From Natronospira sp. (lineage in GTDB: Bacteria; Pseudomonadota; Gammaproteobacteria; Natronospirales; Natronospiraceae), in contig PWMQ01000076.1 of the NCBI GenBank assembly GCA_003558125.1, positions 1 through 64,000 of the forward strand: DNA of 64,000 bases. Direction: 5' to 3'. Below, piece by piece: positions 1-8,792 of the stretch (its first letter is position 1; each line of letters starts with the position of its first letter). A program made the translations under genes and the position numbers. A model generated the notes under the pieces. The model worked only from the letters and a program-made list of their open reading frames with translations, was not told the DNA's origin and ran no database searches.

Positions 1-57
1 CGAGCGACGAGCCGCGAGCGGGTGCCGGCTCGCAGCTCGTCGCTCGCAGCTCGCGGC
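1..57. repeat. GC-rich nested inverted repeat at the window edge
   Basis: The stretch is built from GAGC/GCTC words. CGAGCGACGAGC (1-12) is the exact reverse complement of 35-46, and GCCGCGAGC (11-19) of 49-57, so two hairpins overlap. It follows the guaB stop codon directly and could act as a 3-prime end structure, but no T tract is seen. A similar GCTCG-rich stretch lies at 51383-51418, suggesting a dispersed intergenic repeat type. The element may extend left of the window. Confidence 0.55.
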
Positions 58-1530
58 TTACTCTGTTCTGTAATTCGGGGCTTCCTTGGTGATGGTCACG
101 TCGTGGACGTGAGATTCCTTCACCCCCGCGCCAGTGATTTTCACGAACTCCGGCTTGGTCCGCATCTCTTCAATGGAAGCACAGCCGGTATAGCCCATGG
201 AGGCGCGCACGCCGCCCATCATCTGGTGAACGATGGCAGACAGGGGGCCCTTGTAGGGAACACGGCCTTCGATCCCTTCCGGGACCAGTTTTTCCACTTC
301 CTCGGTCTTGTCCTGGAAGTAACGATCAGAAGAGCCGTGGCGGCTGGCCATTGCCCCCATGGAGCCCATGCCGCGATAGGCCTTGTAGGAGCGGCCGTGG
401 TAGAGCTCCACTTCGCCGGGGCTCTCCTCGGTGCCGGCAAACAGCCCCCCGACCATGATGCTGTGAGCGCCGGCCACCAGGGCCTTGGCCAGGTCACCGG
501 AAAAACGCACGCCGCCATCGGCAATCAGAGGCACGCCAGTGCCTTCCAGGGCCTTGGCCACATTGCCCACCGCGGTCACCTGAGGCACGCCCACGCCGGC
601 CACCACCCGGGTGGTACAGATGGAACCGGGGCCAATACCGACCTTCACCCCGTCGGCGCCGGCATCCACCAGGGCACGGGCTGCATCACCGGTCACGATA
701 TTGCCACCAATCACCTGCATCTTGGGGTGCTGTTTCTTGATCTGGGCAACCCGATCCAGCACGCCCTTGCTATGGCCATGGGAGGTATCCACCACGATCA
801 CGTCCACGCCGGCCTCGACCAGCCGTTCAACGCGCTCGCCCGTGTCCCCGCCAGTGCCCACGGCAGCCGCACAACGGAGGCGACCCTGGTCGTCCTTGCA
901 GGCATGGGGGAAGTCGGTGGCCTTCTGGATATCCTTGACCGTGATCATGCCGCGCAGCTTGAAGTCATCGTTGACCACCAGCACTTTTTCGATCCGGAAG
1001 GCGTGCAGCTTCTCCAGGATGGCTTCCCGGCCCGCCCCTTCCTTGACCGTCACCAGCTTGTTCTTGCCGGTCATGATGCTGGAAACAGGCTCGTCGTAAT
1101 GGGTTTCGAAGCGCAGATCACGACTGGTGACAATCCCCACCAGCTCCTCGTCATCCACCACCGGCACACCGGAAATACCGTGGCGCCGGGTCAATTCCAT
1201 CACTTCACGGATACTGCGATCAGGGGTGACGGTGATCGGGTCCTTGATGACACCGCTTTCATACTTCTTGACGAAACGTACCTCGGCGGCCTGGGCCTCG
1301 GGCGGCATGCTCTTGTGGATGACACCGATGCCTCCTTCCTGGGCCAGGGCAATGGCCAGGCGGCCTTCCGTCACTGTGTCCATGGCCGCCGAAACCAGCG
1401 GGATGTTCAGGCTGATGTCCCGGGTGAAGCGGGTGGAGAGGTCCACCTGGTGGGGCAGCACTTCGGAATGCGCGGGCAGAAGGAGGACGTCGTCGTAAGT
1501 GAGGGCTTCCTGGGCGATGCGAATCGACAT
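58..1530 (-). CDS. guaB: Inosine-5-monophosphate dehydrogenase
   Basis: GuaB oxidises IMP to XMP with NAD+, the committed step of GMP synthesis, in the cytosol. The 490-residue product has the usual length (about 488). It shows the TIM-barrel N-terminus, a CBS-domain pair at about residues 95-205, the catalytic loop GPGSICTTR near residue 300 with the active-site Cys, and the mobile-flap segment MGSMGAM. The ATG at 1530 follows a promoter with a perfect TATAAT box. It is divergent from xseA, the arrangement known from E. coli. guaA would be expected downstream, beyond the left edge. Ends in TAA. Confidence 0.97.
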   Translation of the reverse strand: MSIRIAQEALTYDDVLLLPAHSEVLPHQVDLSTRFTRDISLNIPLVSAAMDTVTEGRLAIALAQEGGIGVIHKSMPPEAQAAEVRFVKKYESGVIKDPITVTPDRSIREVMELTRRHGISGVPVVDDEELVGIVTSRDLRFETHYDEPVSSIMTGKNKLVTVKEGAGREAILEKLHAFRIEKVLVVNDDFKLRGMITVKDIQKATDFPHACKDDQGRLRCAAAVGTGGDTGERVERLVEAGVDVIVVDTSHGHSKGVLDRVAQIKKQHPKMQVIGGNIVTGDAARALVDAGADGVKVGIGPGSICTTRVVAGVGVPQVTAVGNVAKALEGTGVPLIADGGVRFSGDLAKALVAGAHSIMVGGLFAGTEESPGEVELYHGRSYKAYRGMGSMGAMASRHGSSDRYFQDKTEEVEKLVPEGIEGRVPYKGPLSAIVHQMMGGVRASMGYTGCASIEEMRTKPEFVKITGAGVKESHVHDVTITKEAPNYRTE

Positions 1531-1601
1531 GGGTTATTCGTCCCGGACCGTGTGTCGACATGGCCGATAGACAGGCTACCGGCGGGAAAGTTAATCGACG
1601 A

Positions 1602-1631
1602 ATTATACGCGCCCCGATGGGGCCGGGTAAA
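1602..1631 (-). promoter_or_regulatory. guaB promoter
   Basis: Reading leftward, a perfect -10 box TATAAT lies at 1607-1602 and a -35 like TTTACC at 1631-1626, with an 18-bp spacer. Transcription would begin near 1595 and give a leader of about 65 nt before the guaB ATG at 1530. The match is by eye only. Confidence 0.6.
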
Positions 1632-1702
1632 GCGAGCTACCGGAAAGAGCGGCGGGCCGGGCCCTCAATGGCGAAGGGGCGAGCAATGGTAAACTGGGCG
1701 GC

Positions 1703-3076
1703 ATGAGCCGATCACTGCTGCAACCACCGGAACCCGCCCAGATCTGGACCGTTTCCCGACTCAATCGGGAAGCGCGATTTGCCCTGGAACAGGGCTTTCC
1801 GGCCCTCTGGATTGAGGGCGAGATATCCAATCTGGCGCGGCCGGCCTCCGGCCATCTCTATTTCTCCCTCAAGGACGAGTCCGCCCAGGTCCGCTGCGCC
1901 ATGTTCCGTCCCCAGCAGCGCAATCTGGGCTTTCGTCCCGAGAACGGGGAGAAGGTCCTGGTCCGCGCCCGGGTGGGGCTGTACGAGGCTCGAGGGGAAT
2001 TTCAGCTCAAGGTCGAGGCCATGGAGCCGGCCGGGGTGGGTGCCCTGCAAAGGGCCTTTGAGGCGCTCAAGCAGAAACTGGCCGCCGAGGGCCTGTTCGA
2101 TGAGGCCATCAAGCGCCCCCTGCCGGCCATGCCCCGCCGCATCGGGGTGGTCACCTCCCCCACCGGGGCAGCCATTCGCGACATCATCACAACCCTTGGC
2201 CGGCGCTATCCCATGGGCGAGGTCATCGTCTATCCGGTCCCGGTTCAGGGGGACGGCGCGGCCGAGAAGATTGCCGCCATGCTGTCAACGGCGGGCCGCC
2301 GAGAAGAATGTGATGTCATCCTGCTGGCCCGGGGCGGTGGCTCCCTGGAAGACCTCTGGTCCTTCAACGAGGAAGTGGTGGCCCGTGCCATCCGTGCCTG
2401 CCCCATTCCCGTGGTGGCCGGCGTCGGCCATGAAGTGGACTTCACCATCGCCGATCTTGCCGCCGACTACCGCGCCCCCACCCCCACCGGCGCAGCGGAG
2501 GCAGTCAGCCCCGACAGCACTGAATGGGTGCAGTGGCTGCGTCAGCGAGAACAACGTCTTGAGCGGGCGATAAACGCACGCCTGCAACAATCCCGTGAGC
2601 GGGTGACAACACTGCAACGTCGCCTGTCCCTGCGCCATCCCGGACAATACCTGCAACAGCAGGCTCAACGGCTGGACGAACTGGAGCGACGCGCCGGGCG
2701 AATCATCCGCCGTCGCCTGAACGATGAATATCGCCGCCTGAACCACCTGCGGGAACGCCTGCAACTGGCCAGCCCCGCGGTGGGGCTCGACCGCAGCAAG
2801 CAACGCCTGCAGGAACTGCGGCAACGGATGATTCGCGCCATGGAACGCCGCTGCGGACAGCAACGGCAAAAGCTCGGTGCCCTGGCCCGCACCCTGCATA
2901 CCGTCAGCCCCCTGGCGACCCTGGAACGCGGTTACGCCATTGTGGAATCCCCGGATGGGGGTATTATTCGGAATGCCGACCAGTTGATGGCCGGGGATGA
3001 GATCCGGGCCCGCCTGGCTCGGGGACGGGTAAGCGCTCACGTGATCGAAGTGCAAAGAGAGGATGAATCGCAATGA
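1703..3076 (+). CDS. xseA: Exodeoxyribonuclease VII large subunit
   Basis: Large subunit of exonuclease VII, which with XseB degrades single-stranded DNA from both ends to oligonucleotides. The 457-residue length is normal. An N-terminal OB fold (about 10-110, with IEGEISNL) is followed by the catalytic Exonuc_VII_L region, including [11 protein letters not shown] and [13 protein letters not shown], then a long basic coiled-coil arm (about 270-400). The start ATG at 1703 is divergent from guaB. The TGA stop overlaps the ATG of the following M23 peptidase by four bases (ATGA), so the two are probably translationally coupled. xseB is not in the window. Confidence 0.96.
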   Translation: MSRSLLQPPEPAQIWTVSRLNREARFALEQGFPALWIEGEISNLARPASGHLYFSLKDESAQVRCAMFRPQQRNLGFRPENGEKVLVRARVGLYEARGEFQLKVEAMEPAGVGALQRAFEALKQKLAAEGLFDEAIKRPLPAMPRRIGVVTSPTGAAIRDIITTLGRRYPMGEVIVYPVPVQGDGAAEKIAAMLSTAGRREECDVILLARGGGSLEDLWSFNEEVVARAIRACPIPVVAGVGHEVDFTIADLAADYRAPTPTGAAEAVSPDSTEWVQWLRQREQRLERAINARLQQSRERVTTLQRRLSLRHPGQYLQQQAQRLDELERRAGRIIRRRLNDEYRRLNHLRERLQLASPAVGLDRSKQRLQELRQRMIRAMERRCGQQRQKLGALARTLHTVSPLATLERGYAIVESPDGGIIRNADQLMAGDEIRARLARGRVSAHVIEVQREDESQ

Positions 3077-3921
3077 AGCGAGCTTTGCTGTTCTGCCTGG
3101 CAATGGCTTTTCTGAGTCTGTCCGGCACCAGTCTGGCGGACCTGCCGCGCAATATGCCGGTACCGGGGGGTGTGAAGGTCATCGACCTTCCAGACGAGGG
3201 TAATGGCCGGCCCGAGCTTCGCTATCGGGACCGGGATGTTCTGGTCATTCCTCGAGAGGGAGGCTACCGCGCCCTGCTGGGCATTCCCCTGTCCACGAGC
3301 CCCGGTGAACAGTCCTATCGCCTGCGCCGCGATGGGGGTGGATGGGAAACCCGACATTTTCAAGTGGAACCCAAGGAATATGCCGAGTCGCGGATCACCA
3401 TCGCCGATGAGCGCATGGTGACGCCCGATGAAGAAGCGCTGGAGCGCATTGGACGGGAACGACCGCGCATTCGGCGCGCCCTGGCCACCCACAGCGACCA
3501 GGATGACGTCCCCATCCGATTCCAGCTACCGGTGAAGAATCGCCAGACCAGCGCCTTCGGCCTGCAGCGCTATATCAATGACCAGCGCCGGAATCCACAC
3601 AGCGGCGTGGACATTGCCGGCGCCACCGGCACGCCCATCCACGCGCCCGCCCCCGGCAAGGTGATCGAGACCGGGCATTTCTATTTCAACGGCAAGACGG
3701 TCTTTCTGGACCACGGCCAGGGCCTCATTTCCATGTTTGCCCATATGGACGAGATCAGTGTCGAAACCGGCGACACCCTGGAGACCGATGATCTGGTCGG
3801 CAAGGTGGGCATGACCGGGCGAGTTACCGGACCTCATCTGCACTGGTCGGTGTCGCTGGGGAATACCATGGTGAATCCACGGTATTTTCTTGAGGATGAG
3901 TCGCCGCTTGATGTGGAGTGA
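3073..3921 (+). CDS. M23 family peptidoglycan endopeptidase, exported
   Basis: Predicted periplasmic zinc metallopeptidase of the M23 (lysostaphin/LytM) family, 282 residues. It starts with a Sec signal peptide (about 1-22, [18 protein letters not shown]) and has a beta-rich N-terminal domain. The C-terminal LytM domain (about 165-270) carries HSGVDIA (zinc ligands His and Asp) and HLHWSV (the HxH motif), so the active site looks complete. M23 enzymes cut peptide cross-links in peptidoglycan. The ATG overlaps the xseA stop (ATGA). No SPOR, LysM or coiled-coil segment is seen, so it is not an EnvC/NlpD type. Confidence 0.88.
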   Translation: MKRALLFCLAMAFLSLSGTSLADLPRNMPVPGGVKVIDLPDEGNGRPELRYRDRDVLVIPREGGYRALLGIPLSTSPGEQSYRLRRDGGGWETRHFQVEPKEYAESRITIADERMVTPDEEALERIGRERPRIRRALATHSDQDDVPIRFQLPVKNRQTSAFGLQRYINDQRRNPHSGVDIAGATGTPIHAPAPGKVIETGHFYFNGKTVFLDHGQGLISMFAHMDEISVETGDTLETDDLVGKVGMTGRVTGPHLHWSVSLGNTMVNPRYFLEDESPLDVE

Positions 3922-4011
3922 GGGGTGAGGGGTTAGAAGTCAGGGGAAAGAAAAAACCGGCCAAAGGCCGGTTTCCCTCCTACCCCCTAACCCCTTACTC
4001 CTCACCCCTAA
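3919..4011. repeat. Imperfect long inverted repeat with terminator-like core
   Basis: G-rich tandem words (GAGGGGTGAGGGGTTAG) at 3919-3950 face their C-rich complement (CTAACCCC...CTCACCCC) at 3975-4011. The core is a perfect hairpin, AAACCGGCC (3954-3962), AAA, GGCCGGTTT (3966-3974). The core can serve as a bidirectional terminator between the M23 gene and the convergent gene ending at 4026. The flanking GAGGGG/CCCCTC arms are unlike coding DNA here and look like a dispersed intergenic repeat. Confidence 0.55.
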
Positions 4012-4025
4012 CCGTCAATCCACCC

Positions 4026-4664
4026 TCAATCTTCACTGTCCGTCGCCAGGAACAGGGCAAACCAGCCCGCGTCCAGATTGATCATGGCGTAGGCAATATC
4101 GTATTCGCCGTCGCAGAACCAGCAGGAGAAGCCGGGATCGAGACCGAACAGGAAGAGGTCATCCTCTTCGCTGTCGTCAAACAGGGCCTGCAGATAGTCC
4201 TCGGTCAATTGGCGGGCATGGTCGGCTTCCAGCCCGTCGCCAAGAACCCCACCATCGCGCAGAGCACGATAAAGGGCATCACCGAACTGCTGGGTGCTTT
4301 CGGACCAGATCCTTGCATCGGCCAGCCAGGCGATGGAACAGCCGGCGATGTCCGCCGGCAAATCCTGGTTGTCGGCCAGGCTCCACAGCAGGCTGATGAC
4401 GGTTTCCGGCCCCGGGTCCTCATCGTCGTCCGGAGCCTCGCTGTCGTCCAGGTCCCAGGCCTGGAATACCACACCACCCGTCACCCAGCTACGGCGCAAT
4501 TCCCGATGCGCCTTTTCCATGACCTGACGGCCCGGCGCGGGAATGGCAATGGGATCGCCGGTGGCCAGGCCCACTTCGTCGATGGCAGCATCGTCCACCA
4601 CCACCGTGTCCTCGGGTTCGGTGTGGAAACGTCCACTGAACTCATCCATTGACCAGTAAGCCAT
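4026..4664 (-). CDS. Hypothetical acidic protein
   Basis: A 212-residue protein I do not recognise. It is very acidic, with runs such as DDSEAPDDDED and DDSEEDD, has no signal peptide or membrane segment, and ends with a hydrophobic, aromatic-rich part containing a CWFC pair near residue 185. The ATG at 4664 is preferred because AAGGAAG lies 6 nt upstream. It is 19 nt downstream of the CPBP protease gene on the same strand, so the two are probably co-transcribed. The acidity fits a cytosolic protein of a halophile, but this is inference. Confidence 0.65.
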   Translation of the reverse strand: MAYWSMDEFSGRFHTEPEDTVVVDDAAIDEVGLATGDPIAIPAPGRQVMEKAHRELRRSWVTGGVVFQAWDLDDSEAPDDDEDPGPETVISLLWSLADNQDLPADIAGCSIAWLADARIWSESTQQFGDALYRALRDGGVLGDGLEADHARQLTEDYLQALFDDSEEDDLFLFGLDPGFSCWFCDGEYDIAYAMINLDAGWFALFLATDSED

Positions 4665-4683
4665 GTTCCGCTTCCTTTGCCGT

Positions 4684-5430
4684 TCAGCGACGGCCCATGA
4701 GTAGAATTCCGCCACCTATCATGACCAATGCGGGCGCAATCGTCCACAACGGCAGCACACCCGGCACCCCGGTTTCGTCCATCAACATGGCCGAACCGTT
4801 CCAGGCGGCATGCATGATGACCGCGGGCCAGATACTGCCCTGGCGGATGACGACAATGGCGCAGGCCAGGCCCAGAACCCCGGTCACCAGGGAATGAACC
4901 GGATGGGCGTGAAGCATGGCAAACAGCACCGTGGTGACCAGCACGGCGGCCCAGGGCGGGAATCGATCAAGCATGCCGCGCAGAATCAGCCCGCGGAACA
5001 GCAGCTCTTCACTCAGGGGAGCGAAGGCAACCACCATCAGCGCCAGGGTCAGGCCGCCCAATTGCACCCGTGCCTCGCCCAGTACTTCATCCACTGCGCG
5101 AGCATGGTCCTCGGCCTCTCCCAGGTAGTAGAGACGGGCCAGGGTGGCCGCCACCAGGACCATCAAGCCCCCTCCCAGCAACAGGGCGGCGACCAGAGAC
5201 GACCAGGAACATCTCGCGAGGCCCAGTGTGGGAGCAATGGCAAGACGACCCGTGCCAACGACCAGGGCAATGGTCAGCAGACAGGCCACTTGCATGGCGC
5301 CCACGCGGGCAAAGGCGGCGGGTAGTCCCCCGAACCACTGGGCCAGCCACAGCAGGCCCAGACTCAGGACCAGCATCAAGCAATAGGCGCTGACCCCATG
5401 GAGGACCTGGACCGGATGACGAAAGCCCAT
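4684..5430 (-). CDS. CPBP family intramembrane metalloprotease
   Basis: Integral membrane protein of the CAAX-protease/bacteriocin-processing (CPBP, Abi) family, 248 residues, with about seven or eight hydrophobic segments. The three family motifs are present in order: SEELLFRG (EExxxR) near residue 140, FAMLHAH (FxxxH) near 170, and HAAWN (HxxxN) near 215. These residues form the glutamate/histidine active site inside the membrane. Bacterial members are tied to peptide maturation or self-immunity, but no bacteriocin genes are near, so the substrate is unknown. It precedes the acidic hypothetical gene on the same strand and lies 9 nt after the thiol dioxygenase gene. Confidence 0.85.
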   Translation of the reverse strand: MGFRHPVQVLHGVSAYCLMLVLSLGLLWLAQWFGGLPAAFARVGAMQVACLLTIALVVGTGRLAIAPTLGLARCSWSSLVAALLLGGGLMVLVAATLARLYYLGEAEDHARAVDEVLGEARVQLGGLTLALMVVAFAPLSEELLFRGLILRGMLDRFPPWAAVLVTTVLFAMLHAHPVHSLVTGVLGLACAIVVIRQGSIWPAVIMHAAWNGSAMLMDETGVPGVLPLWTIAPALVMIGGGILLMGRR

Positions 5431-5439
5431 GGACGGCTG

Positions 5440-6048
5440 TCAGGCATCAAACTGGAGACTACGACTTTCCTTGCGGTACCAGTCACCGGATTCGGGCAGG
5501 AAGATATTGCAGCTTTCCATATCGCCTCCGTAGATGTGCAAGGTGACCGCCACATCATCTTCCCGGTCATTGAGGATGCGGTGGTGCTCATGAGGCGGGA
5601 TCAGGCAGCCGGCGCCGCCGGTCTCCGAGGAAATGATTTCCTCCAGACGGAATCGCTCAAGCCCGTCCCGGGACTCCCGGTGCTGATACTGTTCAATGCG
5701 GATTCGGCCATGGCAGACCCCTTCCACGCACCAGAGTCCACAGTGATCATGCAATGGGGTGCCCTGCCCTACCCCCCAGGTCATGGCGACAATGCTGAAT
5801 CGGCCTTCAGGGTCACGATAAACCAGGCGGCGGGCATAATGATCCTCGGCAGCCTCCATGAAGGCCCGGGGCAGTTGAAATTCTGCGCTGGATATCAGAC
5901 GGCAGAGCCCCTTTTTGACCTGATCGGCAATCCGATCCGGCTCCTTTTCCCGAACCGCGTCAGCCACCGTGTCGATCAATTCGGCAGCGCCGGGAAAGTC
6001 GAATCCTGGCTCGCTTTGGGCCTTGTCGACGGCATAGTCAGTGGTCAT
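5440..6048 (-). CDS. Cysteine dioxygenase family thiol dioxygenase (cupin)
   Basis: Non-haem iron cupin of the cysteine dioxygenase family, 202 residues. It carries GVGQGTPLHDHCGLWCVEG near residue 90, with the HDH pair giving two iron ligands, and PPHEHHRI near residue 148, supplying the third histidine. Family members oxidise cysteine to cysteine sulfinate or 3-mercaptopropionate to its sulfinate; the sequence alone does not settle the substrate. It starts 2 nt after the metX-family gene stop with a GAGGAG ribosome site, so the acyltransferase and the dioxygenase form a transcription unit for sulfur amino-acid metabolism. Confidence 0.82.
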   Translation of the reverse strand: MTTDYAVDKAQSEPGFDFPGAAELIDTVADAVREKEPDRIADQVKKGLCRLISSAEFQLPRAFMEAAEDHYARRLVYRDPEGRFSIVAMTWGVGQGTPLHDHCGLWCVEGVCHGRIRIEQYQHRESRDGLERFRLEEIISSETGGAGCLIPPHEHHRILNDREDDVAVTLHIYGGDMESCNIFLPESGDWYRKESRSLQFDA

Positions 6049-6050
6049 GG

Positions 6051-7193
6051 TCAGGCTCCTCGAATCTTTTCAAGATAATCAGCGATCACCGGTCCGAAGC
6101 GGTCATGGTCGACCAGAAAGGCATCATGTCCCTGGATGGAGGCCAGTTCACTATAACTCACCGGAATGCCGACACGCTCAAGCCCTTCGGCCAGGGCCCT
6201 TTGCTGCTGTGCCGGGAACAGAATGTCACTGTCCACACCCACCACCGCCGCGGAACCGAGATAGTCGAGCACACCGAGTGCATCCTGCCCTTCCCCCGCA
6301 TGCTCATCCACATCAAAAAGATCCATGGCCCGGGACAGATAGATGTAGCAGTTGGGGTCGAAGCCACCCACGAAGCGATCGGCCTGGGCCTCCAGATAGG
6401 ACTCTATCTCGAAGCGCGGTCCGAACCCCGGGTCCGGCTCGGCCATCATCCGACGACCGAAACGCTCGACCCACTCCCCGGCGGAGCGATAGGAAATCAT
6501 GCCCAGCTTGCGGGCCAGCCGCATGCCGGTAACCGGCGGTTGCTCGGGATGGTAATTGCCCCCCTGCCAGGCCGGATCACTGCGGATGGCCTCGCGCTGC
6601 AGGGAACGAATGGCGATGGCGAAGGGCAGTGCCCGCAATGCGGAGGAGATGCTCAGAAAATGACGGGCAACACCAGGGTAGCGCAGCAGAAAGGCCAGCG
6701 CTGTCATCCCCCCCATGGAAGGGCCAATCACCCCATGCACCCGCTCAAGCCCCATTTCCATCAGGGCCGCATGCGCGGCAGCGGCAATATCCTCGACCCG
6801 CAGTTCGGGAAAATCCAGCCGCCAGGGCTGGCCCGTCGCCGGATTGACACTGCCGGGTCCGGTAGAGCCGAAACAACTGCCAAGAGAGTTGAAGCAGATC
6901 ACGTGCCAGTGATCGGTATCAATGGGGCGACCCGGGCCAATCATGGCCTCCCACCATCCCTCCTCGGGATCGGCGGCCGAGGAAGCGGCATGGGCACTGG
7001 GCGACAGGCCCGTGAATATCACCAGAGTGTTGTCACCATTGCCACGAGGCTGCCCCCAGGTTTCATAGACCTGCTGAACCCCCTCCAGGGTATCGCCGCA
7101 CCAGGTCCGCAGGGGGTGGGGCAAGACAATGCTTTTTGTTGCCGGCAATTCAGTCACGGTCACTCTTTTCCTGCCAGTATCAAAACGCGACAT
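6051..7193 (-). CDS. metX: MetX-family acyltransferase, probable serine (or homoserine) O-succinyltransferase
   Basis: Alpha/beta-hydrolase acyltransferase of the MetX family, 380 residues. The nucleophile motif is GPSMGGMTAL, followed by the acid VDSDILFP and the base in IQGHDAFLVDH. MetX proteins acylate homoserine in methionine synthesis, but a gammaproteobacterial/xanthomonad subgroup is known to be serine O-succinyltransferase. This protein carries segments I associate with that subgroup (GLSPSAHAASS, NSLGSCFGSTGP, QGGNY). A serine substrate would feed cysteine synthesis and fit the cysteine dioxygenase gene just downstream. The ATG at 7193 has a weak ribosome site; a GTG at 7163, preceded by AGGA, may be the true start. 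No SAM riboswitch was recognised upstream. Confidence 0.85.
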   Translation of the reverse strand: MSRFDTGRKRVTVTELPATKSIVLPHPLRTWCGDTLEGVQQVYETWGQPRGNGDNTLVIFTGLSPSAHAASSAADPEEGWWEAMIGPGRPIDTDHWHVICFNSLGSCFGSTGPGSVNPATGQPWRLDFPELRVEDIAAAAHAALMEMGLERVHGVIGPSMGGMTALAFLLRYPGVARHFLSISSALRALPFAIAIRSLQREAIRSDPAWQGGNYHPEQPPVTGMRLARKLGMISYRSAGEWVERFGRRMMAEPDPGFGPRFEIESYLEAQADRFVGGFDPNCYIYLSRAMDLFDVDEHAGEGQDALGVLDYLGSAAVVGVDSDILFPAQQQRALAEGLERVGIPVSYSELASIQGHDAFLVDHDRFGPVIADYLEKIRGA

Positions 7194-7391
7194 TGTCGGG
7201 GATGGGGGTCGGGATTGCCAGTCCCCGCCTTTTCCGGGCCCTCAGGCCGGGCTCCCAGCTACCTGAATGGAGTCCATGGGGGCCGTTACAGCGCTTTCTG
7301 GACGAACGGTGAAGCCCGGGCTTTACGCGGCCCTGGCGGGATGTCACGCTGAGCGGTCCTTTTTTTCAGAATGAATATTCAAGAGGTTTCA

Positions 7392-7871
7392 ATGGAAGTC
7401 GCCAACAAGCGCGTGGTCTCAATCGAATACACCCTCAAAGACACCGAGGGCAATGTCCTGGACAGCTCCGAAGGCCGAGAGCCCCTGGCCTTTGTTCACG
7501 GCACCCAATCCATCATCCCCGGCCTGGAAAAGGGCATCGAGGGCTGGAAAGAGGGCGACAGCGGTGAAGTGACCGTGCAGCCGGAAGACGGCTACGGTGA
7601 GCGGACCGACGAGCTCCAGCAGGAAGTGCCGCGCGACATCTTCCAGGCTGACGCCGAGATCGAGCCCGGCATGCGTTTCCAGGCCGTGGGTGAGCAAGGC
7701 GCCCAGATCATCACCGTGGTGGAGCTGCGGGATGACAAGGTCCTGATCGACGCCAACCACCCCCTCGCCGGCCAGACCCTGCATTTCGACGTCAAGATTG
7801 CCGGAGTGCGTGATGCCTCCGAAACGGAGCTGGAAAGCGGTCAGCCCGATGGCGCCGACGAAGAAGCCTGA
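7392..7871 (+). CDS. FKBP-type peptidyl-prolyl isomerase, SlyD-like
   Basis: Cytosolic peptidyl-prolyl cis-trans isomerase and chaperone of the SlyD/SlpA group, 159 residues. The FKBP core is split by an insert-in-flap domain: VSIEYTLKDTEG...LDSS at the start, FVHGTQSIIPGLEKGIEGW (active-site region, about 30-50), and the conserved ANHPLAGQTLHFDVKI near residue 125. The C-terminal tail is acidic and lacks the His/Cys-rich metal-binding tail of E. coli SlyD. The ATG at 7392 is chosen over the in-frame ATG at 7371 because AGAGG lies 5 nt upstream. A clear terminator follows, so it is monocistronic. Confidence 0.92.
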   Translation: MEVANKRVVSIEYTLKDTEGNVLDSSEGREPLAFVHGTQSIIPGLEKGIEGWKEGDSGEVTVQPEDGYGERTDELQQEVPRDIFQADAEIEPGMRFQAVGEQGAQIITVVELRDDKVLIDANHPLAGQTLHFDVKIAGVRDASETELESGQPDGADEEA

Positions 7872-7898
7872 TTCAGGGGCTCATCGCCGCGCAAGACG

Positions 7899-7929
7899 AA
7901 AAAAGCCCGGCCATCGGCCGGGCTTTTTT
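7899..7929 (+). terminator. Intrinsic terminator after the FKBP gene
   Basis: AAAAAAGCCCGGCC, a short loop and GGCCGGGCTTTTTT form a GC-rich stem with an A run before and a T run after. It can act in both directions, serving the FKBP gene and the convergent 2OG oxygenase gene ending at 7962. Confidence 0.9.
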
Positions 7930-7961
7930 GTTGGCAGAACGGATCAACCCTGCCTCCACCC

Positions 7962-8528
7962 CTAGCGGCTGGGCTGATAGGGCTCAAGCTTGAAGGCGAA
8001 GGTATATCGGGGCATGTGACAGATGCGGGACGGGGGCCGGCCGGCGTGCAGGATCGCGCCGTCAAAGAGCACCAGACGACCGGGGCGGGGGCTGACGACA
8101 AATTCCGCATCCTTGTCCTCATTGAAGAACAGGGTTTCCCCGCCCCACTCCACATCCCATTCCGGGGCAATGAACCAGAGACCGGTCAATTCATGCTGGT
8201 CCGGCAGACAGTCCGTGTGGGTGAACAGTACATCCCCAAAGCCGGCGTAATTGCAGTAACTGCGGTAGACCCGATAGGCCCGCCCCGAGGTCTGACCAAA
8301 CCATCGAGCGGCTTCAATGGTGGGCTTGAAAATGGGCAGCACTTCGGGCTGATCCACATTGGCAGCCCAATGGGTGAACTGGCTGGTATCGGAACGCGCG
8401 GCTTCATCCTTGGTGAAACCGCTGCGAGTCAGGACCGAGAACAACTGACGAATCTGCTCCAGGGGCAGAAGATCATCGAATACCGCGATGGGACGTCCTT
8501 CCACCGTGCCGGATCTACTGGGCTGCAT
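7962..8528 (-). CDS. 2-oxoglutarate/Fe(II)-dependent oxygenase family protein
   Basis: Double-stranded beta-helix oxygenase of the prolyl 4-hydroxylase-like kind, 188 residues. The iron ligands are visible as HTD (near residue 105, FTHTDCLPD) and the distal His in ILHAGRPP (near 163), followed by PRYTFAFKL with the Arg that binds 2-oxoglutarate. Substrate unknown; relatives hydroxylate protein side chains or small molecules. The ATG at 8528 is preceded by GAGGAG with 6-nt spacing. The stop is TAG, which matters for the prfA question. A small hypothetical gene lies 29 nt upstream on the same strand. Confidence 0.83.
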   Translation of the reverse strand: MQPSRSGTVEGRPIAVFDDLLPLEQIRQLFSVLTRSGFTKDEAARSDTSQFTHWAANVDQPEVLPIFKPTIEAARWFGQTSGRAYRVYRSYCNYAGFGDVLFTHTDCLPDQHELTGLWFIAPEWDVEWGGETLFFNEDKDAEFVVSPRPGRLVLFDGAILHAGRPPSRICHMPRYTFAFKLEPYQPSR

Positions 8529-8557
8529 CAAAATCTCCTCATGCCTTGAATTCCAGA

Positions 8558-8779
8558 TCAGGGGCCCGCTTCGGCCTCGTCCAGTCGGGACAGCAGGTCC
8601 TCGTCACTCAGCCCGTCGATTTCCGCGTCGGCCGCCATTGCATTGTCAGCGAACATATAGGACTTCATGACGAGATTGTCGGAACAGCGGCAGAAGAGGA
8701 TTACCATGGCCCCGTAGGACTCATGGCCGCGGGCGATATCCCATTGCTCCCCTGTTCGATCCACGATTCGTCTCAACAT
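8558..8779 (-). CDS. Hypothetical small protein
   Basis: A 73-residue protein without signal peptide, read from ATG 8779 with AGAGGG upstream. The start segment (MLRRIVDRTGEQWDI) and GHESYGAMVILF look like a short conserved alpha/beta domain; the acidic tail is helical. I do not recognise a family. It starts 13 nt after the stop of the PYROXD2-like oxidoreductase and precedes the 2OG oxygenase, so all three may share a transcript. Confidence 0.6.
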   Translation of the reverse strand: MLRRIVDRTGEQWDIARGHESYGAMVILFCRCSDNLVMKSYMFADNAMAADAEIDGLSDEDLLSRLDEAEAGP

Positions 8780-8792
8780 GGCCGCCCTCTTT

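Noticed and set aside
22-1692. Long plus-strand open frame across guaB, and similar long antisense frames at 9339-11327, 20486-21832, 34707-36446 and 54018-55250
   Set aside because: They are mirror frames of highly GC-rich genes, have no family motifs or ribosome sites, and the opposite-strand gene is certain in each case.
7194-7391. SAM or SAH riboswitch upstream of the metX-family gene
   Set aside because: Some GCGCTG/AACGG words occur, but the conserved stems and joining sequences of known classes are not present.
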